Origin: Solanum dulcamara
Taxonomy: Eukaryota > Streptophyta > Magnoliopsida > Solanales > Solanaceae
Direction of reading: 5' to 3'
DNA: 64,000 nt
NCBI RefSeq assembly: GCF_947179165.1
Contig: NC_077242.1
Location: forward strand, 40,742,097 to 40,806,096
Part shown: piece by piece, positions 23,865-35,470 of the stretch
How the letters are laid out: every line of letters begins with the position of its first letter
How positions within the stretch are numbered: the stretch's first letter is position 1
Notes under the pieces: generated by a model
What the model was told of the DNA's origin: nothing
Seen by the model: only the letters and a program-made list of their open reading frames with translations
Databases searched by the model: none
Program-made: the position numbers and the translations under genes

Positions 23865-26163
23865 TGTAAGACCTCAGGAATTTGGAAAGTCCTAAAATGA
23901 GAAACAAAGATGAAAATACAGAAAACTAGACGCACGTGTCGACCACGAAAGTCTATCAAGGATTATGGTACGCACCACGTCCCATCATGAGCCACCGTGG
24001 TGGTGATTTACTACCTCAAAACTACAAGGAAAGGACCATAAGGAAGGACCATGGACCATGGTGAGCACCACAAGACGTGAAGCCCTCAGTGTTGACCCCT
24101 CCCTAAATCCCTCAAGAAACAGTCAAAGCCAAGGACCACAGACAACCAGCACAGGCCATGGCGATCTTCACAGACCGTGGTATGTTTCCATGGTGTTCAC
24201 TCTGCAAGCCTCCTACAGTACATTAACAGAGGCCATGTGTCACGGGCCATGATCCCCTTCACGGACTGTGAAGATCTCCCTAAAGAAAATTTAGAGACCC
24301 TCCCTGCAAATTCTGAAAAACTTTTTCTAAGTCAATCATCACGGGATCCCACCATGGGACATGGTGAGCACCATGAACAATGAAGGGTCCCTATGAAGTC
24401 AGTCTGACCAAATTTTGAAAAGGGACATTTTGGTATTTTCCTGCATTTTAACACAAAGTGAGGTCATTTCGTAGGTAGATTTCACCTATTTAAAAGACCC
24501 TAAGTCTTTCTACACTTCCTCGCACTCACATTATAATAAATCAAACCCTAAACTTCCAAGTGCTCTCAAGGCCTTCCTCCATCATCAAGAAAGGTTCTTG
24601 GGTTTCACTCCAAGAAGATCGAGCCTTCATTTCTTTCAAGTTTGCCATTAAGGAATCATTTCCCCAAGGTATGTGGATCTCATTCATGGATTATTTCATC
24701 CATGGATCCCAAATATTTTCTCAACTCAATATTTCATATTTAAATGGTGAAATCTTATGGGTTTTTATATGATGATTCCAAATACATGGATTATGGTCTA
24801 TCTGAAACTTATTTATCTATATTGATATATATTGACTCTCAATTTCATGAAGTAGATGGTTTATACAAGTTCTTCTTTGAAGGGATGAAAGTAGCTTTAA
24901 AGTATATTCGTGGGATGCTTTGAGTTGTTTCACTTGACTCATATACACCACTCTCATGCATGCTAGCATTATTCTAAATGTATTTAAAGTAAGTATGAAA
25001 TGAACCCACCTAGTTTCATTATGTTAAAATGAAGTTGAATTGAAAGCTTTGACTTCAAAATGAAGATTTTACGAAACCAAATATTTTTATTTAAAGGGAG
25101 TCTTATGAAATAAAAGAATGATTGAATGATGATGAAAGGGCTTCTTAGCCAAAGAATGGATTATGTGATAAGGACAATTCTCACATATTTGAATTAAATA
25201 AAAGGTTTTAATGAGCTATTCTGCTGAATGATGATATGATGTCTAAAGTTATATGAATGCTTATGTTGTAATTATACTTAAATGTAGTATGTGGGATTGA
25301 CCAACCACCGAATATGGCATGTAGATGGGGACTAGACCTAAGGGGTCCTTAGATAAAGTCTCATGTTATATTAACCATTCACCAACATAGGAGCCCTTGC
25401 AGGCTATTTAGGCTAGTGGATCCACAATTAGCCCTCAAAATTAATGTTAAAGAAATGATTAAAGTTGACAGAGTTCTACCTGGCAAGTAGTCTCCCCATG
25501 CTAATATAGGAGATTATGTTTGATTCCATGTAATAGCTCGCATAGTCTTAAATGTCAATTATGGTCATCTTCCTACAAAATGAATATTTTAATATTATAT
25601 ATGATGATTTCTCATGCATGCATTCACTTATGTACTTGGCTTATAAATGTCTTAACGTTTTTCATTATATTGAATGCTCACATACTTAGTCCATTCAAAG
25701 TACTGATGCATATTCTTTTGCCTACATTATATCACCATATAGGGACTAGCACTGCTCCATACTCTCCTTCACGTGGCTAGTTGATTGCGTTGAAGGCTAC
25801 ATAGTTGGTGAATTCTCATGTTTCGGGAACAACATCCCCTTTCATTTTCTTGCTTATGACATATATAGACTTATGATCATCTTTTGGTACTTTTGGCACT
25901 ACATTTTAGGGAGAGCTAGGGACATGTCTTATCCCCGCCAAGTCTAAAGAAAGAACAAGTATTGTTGGGTGAATAGACGATGTGTGATATTTAAATTTGA
26001 CTTTTGATTTTTATCTCTAATGTTTATTATTCCTTTTCCTCCTGTTGCTTATTGAATGTCATTACTTATGAAAAGCCAAATGAATACTAAGAGGCTTGAG
26101 TGAGGTTCCTCTGGGTGTCTCATTCATCATGTCACGTCTAATCTCTAGGCTTGGGTTGTGAAA
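23865..26163 (+). mobile_element. 3' LTR of element B (family L1)
   Basis: A 2299-base LTR beginning TGTAAGACCTCAGG. The end reads TTGGGTTGTGAAA where sisters have TCGGGTCATGACA, so the terminal CA has become AA. U3 (23930-24380) has repeated CACGG/CCATGG half-sites, TATTTAAA near 24487 is a possible TATA box, and CCAAG|GTATGTGG at 24665-24676 is the donor-like word. The hairpin region is at 25677-25745. Its left partner LTR lies outside the window. The right flank (26164) is unrelated to L1. Confidence 0.85.
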
Positions 26164-26639
26164 GGGACTTTTCTAAATTAAATTTGCGATTGTTCTTCTA
26201 TAGCTGCCGCCAACCCACTATAGTGCCTCTGCCATAGCAGGATTTTACCCCGCCATAGAGGATTGCACAAAATAGATACTCAGAAATTCTCTCCCAAACC
26301 CCTAACACACCCTCAAACCCTTACGTTCTAAAATAATCATTTCATACCATGTTCGATATTAGGAGTTATACTCACCCGAATTTATGTCTAAATTTTTTTA
26401 TGAATTTCTTAATGAATAGCTAACGTAAAATCAAAATCAAGCTTAGACATTAACTTTAATCCTTTTCCGAATTTCCCTATACCTCACCTTGCTCGGTTTT
26501 CATTTTAGGCTAGCGTTAAATTTTAAGTACTACCACATAAATTTTCTAGTCCCATTTTTTTCGTTGTTGGTTTACCCATAATGATCGGAGTGGTTTTATA
26601 AAGAAATATTTGGAGTAAATAGTAAGAAATTAATTTGGA
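26164..26639. other. Unassigned stretch right of element B
   Basis: No frame or LTR terminus is recognisable. Around 26200-26270 it has GC-richer words (CTGCCGCCAACCC, CCCGCCATAGAGG). It adjoins the gag fragment of element Z, so it may be Z internal sequence or an LTR remnant; nothing decides between these. Confidence 0.3.
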
Positions 26640-27005
26640 TAATACCCTTAAGCAAACCAAGCATATGGATAAGAGTATCCTGAAGCACTAGAGTAGCAAA
26701 AAAATCTAGGTGATCTCTGAGTTGTTCCCACCTCTTCTCTAGAAATTTAATCACCCTTTCGACAAATACTCTACCTCTATATATTTTTCTCTCTTTGGGA
26801 TAGGAAAAGTTGCATATTCTCTCTCCCTAACAAATGGTAAAACCCAACCTTGACCCCTTCCTAAATCTTTGCCTCGCCCATGTGCCCCAACTCGAGCAAT
26901 AGTTGTGGGTGTTGGAATGGGCTCATGATCTCTAGCAACGGTAAGACTTGTCCTCACCATCCATGAAAAAAAGAAAAAAAGGATCTTTGTAATTGATGGA
27001 ATCAA
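26640..27005 (-). pseudogene. Element Z gag N-terminus (Arg/Gly-rich type), decayed
   Basis: An 84-codon frame whose likely true start is the internal Met at MVRTSLTVARDHEPIPTPTT, followed by GAHGRGKDLGRGQGW. This basic, Gly- and Arg-rich start is typical of another plant Gypsy gag type, not of the MPPRR type. After a stop and a shift, the words VLQDTLIHMLGLLKG (26640-26700) fit the same family's following region. It lies about 140 bases from a primer-site-like word. It is the oldest-looking layer, as B and possibly C inserted in or beside it. Confidence 0.55.
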
Positions 27006-27140
27006 GTACGCACAATGAGAAATAAAAAATAAAATTCCCTTAAAGTCTTATAGAATCTAAAAGTTAAATAGCATATGTCTCTGTACTAATCTCCTAAGCT
27101 CTACCTGACACATTTTTTCATTGTGAGGCTAATGAACCTA

Positions 27141-27154
27141 GTGCTCTGATACCT
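27141..27154 (-). other. Primer-binding-site-like word of element Z
   Basis: The minus strand reads AGGTATCAGAGCAC, one base from the initiator Met tRNA complement. It sits upstream of the Z gag in the correct orientation. Confidence 0.55.
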
Positions 27155-27156
27155 AG

Positions 27157-27634
27157 GAAATTAGAGTATTGGTGTTGTTTTTATGTTGAGAATTAATGTG
27201 GTTATGTTGGTTGAGATTATTATGAATTTCTATTTTGTAAATTAGTTGCATAATAAGGTTGGTGTCGAGACACCCTTCATGCACCCTTAAAGGGATTGGA
27301 ATACTCTTTTCCTTCTGATGTTTAAGAAATTGCCTCGATACACTTGGAATTCATCATATATTTGTTAATTATGGTTCCTATACTAATTTTTGTTGTAGAT
27401 TAAACTAAAAAGATTACTAATTTTGGTAATAATTGTAAGTCTAAGCATAAGGTATGGAACGCAATCCCTCTCTTTCCAATTTGGCATGTCCCTCTGTATA
27501 ATGTTTTCTCTCCCCTATGAGGTTATGAAATTGATGTTTCATAGAGTAATTCAATTTGTGATAATTATGAATCCCCATTATGATGAATAGTTCATATGTA
27601 TGTATTCTCTTGAATTATTGTCCCTTACCACATG
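27157..27634 (-). other. Possible LTR remnant of element Z or flank, left of element C
   Basis: AT-rich, no frame. Its position just beyond the primer-like word suggests the start of Z's 5' LTR, but no TG...CA terminus is clear. It should be continuous with 40187-40500 once element C is removed. Confidence 0.3.
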
Positions 27635-29724
27635 TGTCACGACCCGAACTAGGCCCTAGAAGTGACACAATAATCAAAACCTCAAAGAGCTCCAAGCAAG
27701 CCTCTTGACGTATCATAAGCATACATAGGGTAAAGTAAAGCGGAAATAGCATAGGAAAAGTCTAAAACATGAATCATAAAAGAGAGTGCAAATTCTACTT
27801 CATAGACTGTACATCTTTTGTCCAACAAATTCCTCTACTAATAAATGGGTGGGGGCTAAGACATGTCCCTACCTCTCCCTCAACATGAATATAATGAAAG
27901 TCTTTGAAATAAAACAAACTCATAACTCGCCCATGATGGATAAGGACTCACCAATCTTTGTAGGATAGCAATTCAACTAGCCACGTGTTGAAGGAAGTTT
28001 ATCCTCAACCCCTACATTATGATACAAGGTAGGCAACAAATATACGTTAGTACATTTGAATGTACTTAGTATGTGGGCATGCCATGCAATATAAATTATG
28101 GAGAGCAATGATCAATAACATATATGATAAAAGAGGATAAGTAAAGTCATTAGAAAACCATAATGATCAGAGCATTAAGAGATGTAGTTCAGATCATAAA
28201 AGAACATAAAGAGAGTATATATATGTGGGATAGAACCATAACCGAAATAAGACCATGCGAGTTATAACATGAAATGTCTACCCATACAATGGAAGAAAGG
28301 GTAATCTACTTGCCAAAATAGACTCTACCCCTCTAAGTGGGTCATGAACATATAGAAGAGACTTTATATGTAGGCCATAAAGGCAAATCCTACGGTGGCA
28401 CGTAGTTATGAGATAAGAGACTTTATATAAGGACCTTGTAGGTAGATCCCCCACCTGAAGTCTCATTCAATCCTAAGTCAAATCCAATGGAATACATAAC
28501 ATAATGATCTTACTTAAAATATATCACAAACTTGTTCTTAGGTTTAAAACTCATAGACTAGCTCTTTTCGTATCATAATTGAAATATGAGTAAAAGCCTT
28601 TCAACATTACAAATAATACTTGCATAATTTATGTCATTAAGTTCCTAGGTCACCAATTAAGTATATTAAGTCATCTCGTTCATAACTTGCATGAAATTCA
28701 TACCTTGAACATAATTGAAAATCCGTGATCATAATCCATACTTGAAATTAGGGTAAAACTTATATACATAGTCAATTTGATTGAAAACTATAAAATTGAA
28801 TTGAAAATATGCATTATCACATTACTTATATTAGGCCATACATAATATATGAGAGTAACATCTATCAGAGAAAACATTTAATCAAATATCATAGAATTCT
28901 TCATGAATAAGAAAACTCAATGCATAATCATTGAAATTAGGGCATTTAAATTGGAAATCATAAGAATAAATTGAGATGAACCTTGGAAATCCATTGATGA
29001 AATGAACTCATGGATAAATCCTCACATACCTTGGTGAATTGATCTTGGAATTTAGAGAGGAAGACTTGTTCTTGCAGAATCCCTAGCCAAAAACCTTGAT
29101 GAATGGGGGAATCTCTTGAAAGATCATTGGGAGAGAAGTCATAAAGTTATTTGAGAGATAATAAGGGAAAATAATAAGTTTTGGAGTATATGGGATAGCT
29201 AATAATAGGAATCTAGTATTAAAAACATTCACATACATTAATAGGATAAAACTAAAATTACCAAACCACCCCTCATTAAACTTGGTCGGAAGAATCAATG
29301 AAGGACTTTCTACGAATCGTCGATAAGATGATGAGTCATAGGGATGACTCATCCTTCAGGTCCTAAAAAACTATAAAATTTAGAGTCTCTGAAGTTGGCA
29401 TACGTCTCATATTTGCGAGTCATCCACCACTCTATGACTCATCCTATTAAGTCATAGGGTAGGTTCTGAGATTGGATAAGTGTAGGATCTCAGACCTGCA
29501 CCACGACAACCTCCTTCAATTCATAGACTCTTTCACAGTCATCAAATGACTCATAGTCCTAGACGCTTGAGTTATCCATTTTCCATCCTCAGGTTCACTT
29601 CAACGTGTCACCTCTATGACTCGTAAGGGTCCCTATGAGTCGTGGACCCACTCGTAGACTTAGGTACTATCCCATTTTCTTTAAATTCTCTTTCGTTCAG
29701 CCTTTTAACTTTTGGGGTCTTATA
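27635..29724 (-). mobile_element. 3' LTR of element C (family L2)
   Basis: 2090 bases from TGTCACGACCCG to GGTCTTATA. The conserved hairpin region is at 28014-28080 and the donor-like word CCAAG|GTATGT (minus) at 29024-29034. U3 (29280-29660) is built of GACTCAT, GAGTCGTAG and CTATGACTC half-sites. It pairs with 38203-40181. Confidence 0.9.
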
Positions 29725-29740
29725 ATATCTCCCATTTGGG
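29725..29740 (-). promoter_or_regulatory. Polypurine tract of element C
   Basis: The minus strand reads CCCAAATGGGAGATAT, a mutated copy of the CAAGGGGGAGATAT word, immediately inside the 3' LTR. Confidence 0.8.
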
Positions 29741-29959
29741 AACATTCATCCTCAAATGAGATTCAAATAACATGGAAACAAATAAAACAAGGACTACCAA
29801 CCCAACATGAATGCAATGACACATAGAAAAGCGTAAACCATGAGATTTTTAAAACTTAACATAAATTATGACTGTAAAATACAATTTCATCAATATGCAT
29901 TCATATAAAAGACATACAATATTAAAATATAGAATTTTAATCGATCTGAACATGAACAA

Positions 29960-31450
29960 CTTAGTACCTTAGGCTTTAGTGGAAGGAAATAGATACGAAT
30001 AATGCTTTATCATGTCTGTTTCCATTTCCCATGTAACACCTTCTATTTGTTGATTTTTCCACAACACTTTGATGGACACAACCTCTTTGTTACTTAAGCT
30101 CCTCACTTGCCAGTCTAGAATTTCCACCAGAACTTCCTCATAAGTCAAATTCTCTTCAACACTCTCATGTTTCAATGACAATAGAATTCGGATCACCCAA
30201 AACCTTTGTCAACATAGACACATAAAATACCAAATGAACCATAGCTAACTCGAATGGCAGATCTAACTCATATGCCACCTTGCCAATACGTCGCAATATC
30301 TTATATGGTCAAACATACATAGGACTCAATTTTCCTTTCTTACCAAAATGCATTACACCCTTCATGGATGAAACCTTCGAATAGACCCAATCATCTACAT
30401 CGAATTCAATGTCTTTTTTCCAAACATCCGAATAGGACCTTTGACGGGCTTGAGCCATCTTCAACCTTTATATTATGATTCTCACCTTCTCCGTAGAATC
30501 TAACACCAAATCTGGATCGATCAAAGCCATCTTACCTACTTTAAACCATGCCATCGGGGACCTACATCTTCTCACATACAAGGCTTCAAAATAAGCTATT
30601 TAGATGCTAGAGTGATAACTATTATTGTAGGAAAACTCAATCAATGGTAGATGTTCATCCTAACTTCTTTAAAGTCGATAACACATGCCCTTACCATATC
30701 CTCCAAAGTTTGAATCGTTATTTTATCTTGGCTATCAGTTTGAGGGTGAAAAGTGGTACTTACTTAACTTTTATACCAAGACCCTTCTGAAATGACTTTC
30801 AAAAATGCAAAGTTAATTAAGTACCTGATCCAATATAATAGACATAGGGACACCATGAAGCTTTACAAATTCCCGAATGTATAACTTAGCATAGTCTTCT
30901 TCACCATAGGAAGTCTTAATCGGTAAAAAATGTGTCGACTTAGTCATCTGGACCACAACAACCCAAATAGAATCATGTTTCCTTCTAGTATGAGGCAAAC
31001 ATATCACAAAGTACATATTCACATCTTCCCACTTCCAAGTAGGAATTTTAATGTCTTGAGCTAAACCTCTCGGCTTGTGATGCTCAACTTTCACTTGTTG
31101 ACAATTTGGACATTAAGCCACAAACTCCACTATGTTCTTTTTCATACCATTCCAGCAATACACTTCCTTCAAATCAAGATACATCTTTCTGGATCCCGAA
31201 TGAATCAAATACCGAGAACTATGGGGCTCACTCAATATAAATTCCCTTAATCCCTTCATATTAAGAACATATAAATGACCTTGTCAATGAAGTACTCCAT
31301 TACCCCCTTGGGATAAATCTTAAATGGACTTTTCAGCAACTAACTTCTTTAATTCAACTGAAACCAGATCATGGTCTTGTTTGGCCTTAACATTCGCCAC
31401 AAGAGACAATTCTGATCCATTGTGCATAAGAACTCCTCCATCATTGGAAT
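29960..31450 (-). pseudogene. Element C integrase and chromodomain, decayed
   Basis: The chromodomain frame (29969-30196) has TYEEVLVEILDWQVRSLSNK and VLWKNQQIEGVTWEMETD, ending at STKA. The integrase core is at 30813-31094, with KVEHHKPRGLAQDIKIPTWK and CLPHTRRKHDSIWVVV. The first catalytic Asp is replaced: NMYF where the family has NMDF. The second (SIILDQ) is kept and the third Glu is lost (SQDKITIQ). CPNC zinc ligands remain near 31110. The Y solo LTR cuts the linker at 31451, and the linker resumes at 34958. Confidence 0.85.
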
Positions 31451-32002
31451 TATTATACCCCGTACTTTTGTATCTTGAAATACTTTTGTACCTTGAGAGG
31501 TTTTCGAGTTTCTTGAAAGGTTTTTAAGCTTCTTAAACTTCTTAAGTTTCTTTAAAGGTTGTTAAGCTTCTTAGAAGTTACCATGTGAGATAGATAAGCT
31601 ATAAAGCTATCAAATTATTGAAAGAAAATGAGAATGTGACACCCCATAGAAGGGAAGATTGGAAATATGGTTATGAGAATCCAAAAAAAGTTAGAGGCCA
31701 AGTAATGAGTCATAGGACTCGACTTACGTACGTAAGCTACTAATTTGAAAATCTTACATACATAAGCTACTTGAGTACATGCCAAGATTATGTAGCAAAG
31801 ATTAAATAGGTTCGTAAAGTAAGACGGGATTACAAACCAACGAGGAGGAAAAGAAAGCAACATATGGCAGCCCATGAGAGAGTGTCACATGGCAGAAGCT
31901 GCATCAATGGGGTGGGCCCCCACTTGCCATGTGGCAGCCCCTAAGTTGAAGAGGTTGTGCGTTGGCCCTATGAGGGCTTAACACATGTCACCACTTGCGG
32001 CT

Positions 32003-32040
32003 TGACACGTGTCACCCCTAAATTAGCCTCTATATATATG
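32003..32040 (+). promoter_or_regulatory. G-box palindrome and TATA box of the Y LTR at 31451
   Basis: TGACACGTGTCA (32003-32014) is a perfect 12-base palindrome with a CACGTG core; TATATATATG follows at 32031-32040. The spacing of 16 bases is short for a factor site plus TATA and is similar in the sister copies. Confidence 0.55.
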
Positions 32041-32174
32041 TTTGATAACTTTTTAAGTCATCCTTATCATTTAAGGTTCATCTTTATCAAAACAAATTCA
32101 ATAAAAGTCTAGAAGAAAAGAGAAGAGAAACTTGAGCTAGAGAGAAGAGAGAGCTTCGGTTGTGGGGAGAAAAA

Positions 32175-32183
32175 GAGGTAAGT
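32175..32183 (+). promoter_or_regulatory. Donor-like site in the Y LTR leader
   Basis: GAG|GTAAGT lies about 140 bases downstream of the TATA box after a purine-rich stretch. Equivalent words are at 58462-58470 (AAG|GTAAGC) and, on the minus strand, at 63581-63588 (TAG|GTAAG); the copy at 10759 has lost it. Confidence 0.4.
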
Positions 32184-33465
32184 TCTCCGATTTTGTTCCA
32201 TGAATTAGTTATCTACGGTATATCACGAAGGTAGGAAGGTGTTAGTATTATAAATGTATGATTTGGAGCATCCCAAAATGTTAGCAAACAGCCACGAAGT
32301 TTTAGGCGTGCTAAAGGAAATTTTGAGGCAAGTTTTGGCGAGTTTGGCGAGTTTGGTGAGTTTCGGGCAAAGTAAGGTTTTTTCTTTTGAACTGGAGTTT
32401 ATGATGTTCTTATGAGGTGTAATACATGTCTTAAATAAGTTTGTAAGAGGAAAAATTGAATAAGGATGCTAGACGCCAGAAACAAACTAAATTGAAGTCG
32501 TCATAGCTAAATCGAAGTCGCGTAGGGTGTTGTTGTTGTGGTGCAGAGGGTGAAGTTGGTTGAGTTGCGTGTTTCAGGGATTAAGAGTTTTATAAAAAGG
32601 GTTTGTGTTCTTCTTGTTTCATCAACACGACCCTCCGTTTGATATGATTAATGATTTTGCGAAATAAAGAGTTAAAAACTCTATTTTCATATCGTAGTTT
32701 GGAGCTAGTTGTTTGGAGCTTGTATTGTGTAAGGTTGAAGTGATTTACTTATAAATATGCTTCTGGTTATTTTTTTTGGTGTGGTTGTTGATATTGTATC
32801 CGAGTTGAAATCTCAGAGATGTTGAAGTTATAGGGGAGATGCTGCCCAATTTTCGGTAACTTTAGAACTAGTAACAAACTAGTCGAGGGTATTGGATAAG
32901 GAAACGATTATTGTGGATACTTGGTGGTGGAGTTGGAAAGTAGAAAGTGAAAGGTTATTAACTTTAGTATTATTTTTAGTATTAATAGGTTTGAGAGACG
33001 ACGAAGCGAACGTGGTAAAAAGTAATCTGTAAGAGGTATGTGAAGCTTACCCTTTCTTTTATTTTGGCATGTCTTAGCCTTAAGTTATTTGTATACGAAA
33101 CTTGAGAGTCATTCCATTCATAGAGCTCTGAGTATGAGTCAAGACCTTCATTCACTTCTGGATGTTAGAACCCCTTCAATAAGTGGAGTCATCGCCTTTC
33201 GTGTCTTCTATAGGATGATAAGTAGTACATGTAAGGCTTGCCTATTTCTCTCTTTGAAAAAGGTATTAAGGTAAGGGAAATGATGTTTGATATGAGTTTA
33301 GAAGTAATTCCATTTATAGGTTTCGAATGTAATTCATGACTCATAGTCACTTTTGAATACTAAGGGTCCTAAAGTAGTTAAATTACTACTCTCGAGCCAT
33401 CTATATGTTGAATAGTAAGTAGAGATATAAGCTCCTATTCAGAAAGGCTCTGAGAGGATAATGTC

Positions 33466-33549
33466 TCTGATTGCATAAGTTGTAACTCTGATTGCATAAG
33501 CTATGTGTCTGATTGCATAATGTGTGTCTTTGATTGCATAAATTGTGTG
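33466..33549 (+). repeat. 21-base tandem repeat in the Y LTR
   Basis: Four copies of TCTGATTGCATAA plus an eight-base spacer start at 33466, 33487, 33508 and 33529. The Y copy at 57872 has only two diverged units near 59905, so copy number varies. Confidence 0.85.
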
Positions 33550-33748
33550 GCATAATCTTGGTACACGCCTGTGGTTCCTGAGGCCCTAATTGATGAAATC
33601 CATAATAACATCTAAAGGGTACCTCGAAAAATTACTTCCCTAGTCTTCAAGTGACGGTTTACTTGACTGTTTCATTGAGTCTCAGGAGATGATTTAGTTG
33701 CATATGGTTTCTCACTATTTTACTCGTGCATATGGTAACCCTTGTTTC

Positions 33749-34385
33749 ACTGAGTCCTCCAATAGGCCGGGTACATTATCGTGCGCAACTTTATTAATCC
33801 TTCACTGAGTCCCGGGCTGGATATATATATATGTATGAAGTATACGATGATGAAATATCATATACGATAAAGTTGAAGCATACGATGATGCCATATGTGA
33901 TGAAGTTATTCATCGAGTCTCAGGCCGGATACATATATAAATAATGATATGATGAAAATGTGGATCAGGCCGTATGTTCCTCGATATTGCTTTAAATTAT
34001 AGATTGGGCCGAATATTCCTTGGTATATTTTACTATATGATAATGGCACCGAGTCTCTCACTAGAGGGCCGGGTACAGTAGGTATATATATGATGGTGGT
34101 ACGCTATAGATGTACACTACTCCTTCACCAAATCCCTTACTAAAGGGTCGGATACCTTACATAGGCATGCATGTGAAAATATAGGGATACATTTGTGACC
34201 TCGAGCCCTATAGTGGACCGGAAATAGTATGATGACAAATAAGATTATGCCGCATATGATAATATGATGTCGTATACGATGAAATGATGATACAATATAC
34301 ATGATGGAAAGAGGTGATGACATAATGATATGGTAATATGATGGAATAATTATGACACCGATTTCCTTAGTGGGTCGGGCACAGT
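33749..34385 (+). repeat. Irregular tandem array inside the Y LTR
   Basis: About eight diverged units, each with a CACTGAGTC or CACCGAGTC word, then GGCCGGGTAC or GGCCGGATA, then ATGATG-rich spacer. It is equivalent to the arrays at 13017 and 60138. Confidence 0.75.
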
Positions 34386-34957
34386 GTATGATGATATATA
34401 TGATTACGTGTCTGAAGGTGCAAGTACATTAATTTGTTAAATGTTACACTTGTCCCCTTCATCCTTGTTTCAGTTATGGTATCAGTTATGATGTGTTATG
34501 TTTTACATTCTCAGTACATATATCATACGAACCTCCCTTTCTTCGAGAGGGGGGGGCTGTGTTTCATGCTAGCAGGTACAGGTACTTACTTTGGAGATCT
34601 ACTAGCTTAGGACTCCCACTCATATATGTCGGAAGTGCTCCTTTATTCTGGAGCCTAATTTTTGGTGTTGATCATATAATGTATATAGTTGTTTATTTAG
34701 GGATACGACGGGGCCCTGTCCCGTCTTTTGTTTCTGTTTTTTTTACTCTTAGAGGTCTGTAGACATGTATATGGGTTGTATATGTATGTGTGAATAGTTG
34801 TTTCCAAATGTTATGATAGCCTCGTCGGCTTATATATTGTCTTGCATGTTGGCACTCTATGACTCAAATAGGAGACAGGTTTTTTTATAGTTAGCCAGGG
34901 TACATGCGAGTGTCTAGTTCGGGCACCTGTCATGGCCTATGGGGTTGGGTCATGATA

Positions 34958-35470
34958 GGAATCAACCAAATGCACACCTAAACGTGCCAATGTATGAACA
35001 TCCTTAATCAATTCCTTCTTACCTTCATTAAAATGAGCAACACTATCCATGGACAACCGACTAAGAGCATCGGCTACAACATTTACTTTAACTGGATGGG
35101 ACAACACACTCATATCATAGTCTTTTAGAAGTTCAAGCCACCTACTTTGCCTAACGTTCAAGTCTCTTTGGCTAAACACATATTTCATGTTTTTGTGGCT
35201 GGTAAATATATCAACATGCACCCCATAAAGTTAATAAAACCAAATTTCCAATGCAAATACAACTTCCACAAGTTTAAGATCGTGGGTTGGATAGTTCCAT
35301 TCATAGTATTTAAGATTTCTTGAAGCATAATCTATCACCTTACCATGTTTCATCAAAACACAACCCAAACCAATACGTGAGGAATCATAATAAACAACAA
35401 ACCCATCCAAACCTTCAGGCAATGTAAAAATAGAAGCCACTTAAGGCGATCCTTCAATATTTGGAAACCT
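34958..35470 (-). pseudogene. Element C RNase H, decayed
   Basis: Frames 35231-35440 and 34958-35221 read [54 protein letters not shown] and VNVVADALSRLSM. The usual YCDAS has become YYDSS. The usual HDLEL has become HDLKL, replacing the catalytic Glu by Lys. The frame ends at the Y LTR insertion. Confidence 0.85.

Larger units (their letters stand above)
31451..34957 (+). mobile_element. Solo LTR, family Y, nested in element C
   Basis: 3507 bases from TATTATACCCCGTAC to GGGTCATGATA, flanked by a perfect GGAAT duplication (31446-31450 and 34958-34962). Both end dinucleotides are TA instead of TG and CA. It has a perfect G-box palindrome and TATA box (32003-32040), a donor-like AGAG|GTAAGT (32175-32183), a 21-base tandem repeat (33466-33549), an irregular GAGTC/GGCCGGGTA array (33749-34385) and the GACGGGGCCCTGTCCCGTC hairpin (34707-34725). 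No coding capacity is seen. It splits element C's pol between RNase H and integrase. Confidence 0.9.

Noticed and set aside
30813..31094. Intact-looking 93-codon frame as a possible host gene
   Set aside because: Its words match the Gypsy integrase core and it lies in order within element C, so it is a retroelement fragment.
34493..34762. 89-codon plus-strand frame over the conserved Y LTR segment
   Set aside because: The sister copies at 13430-13640 and in the reverse copy do not keep this frame open, so conservation is at the DNA or RNA level rather than protein.
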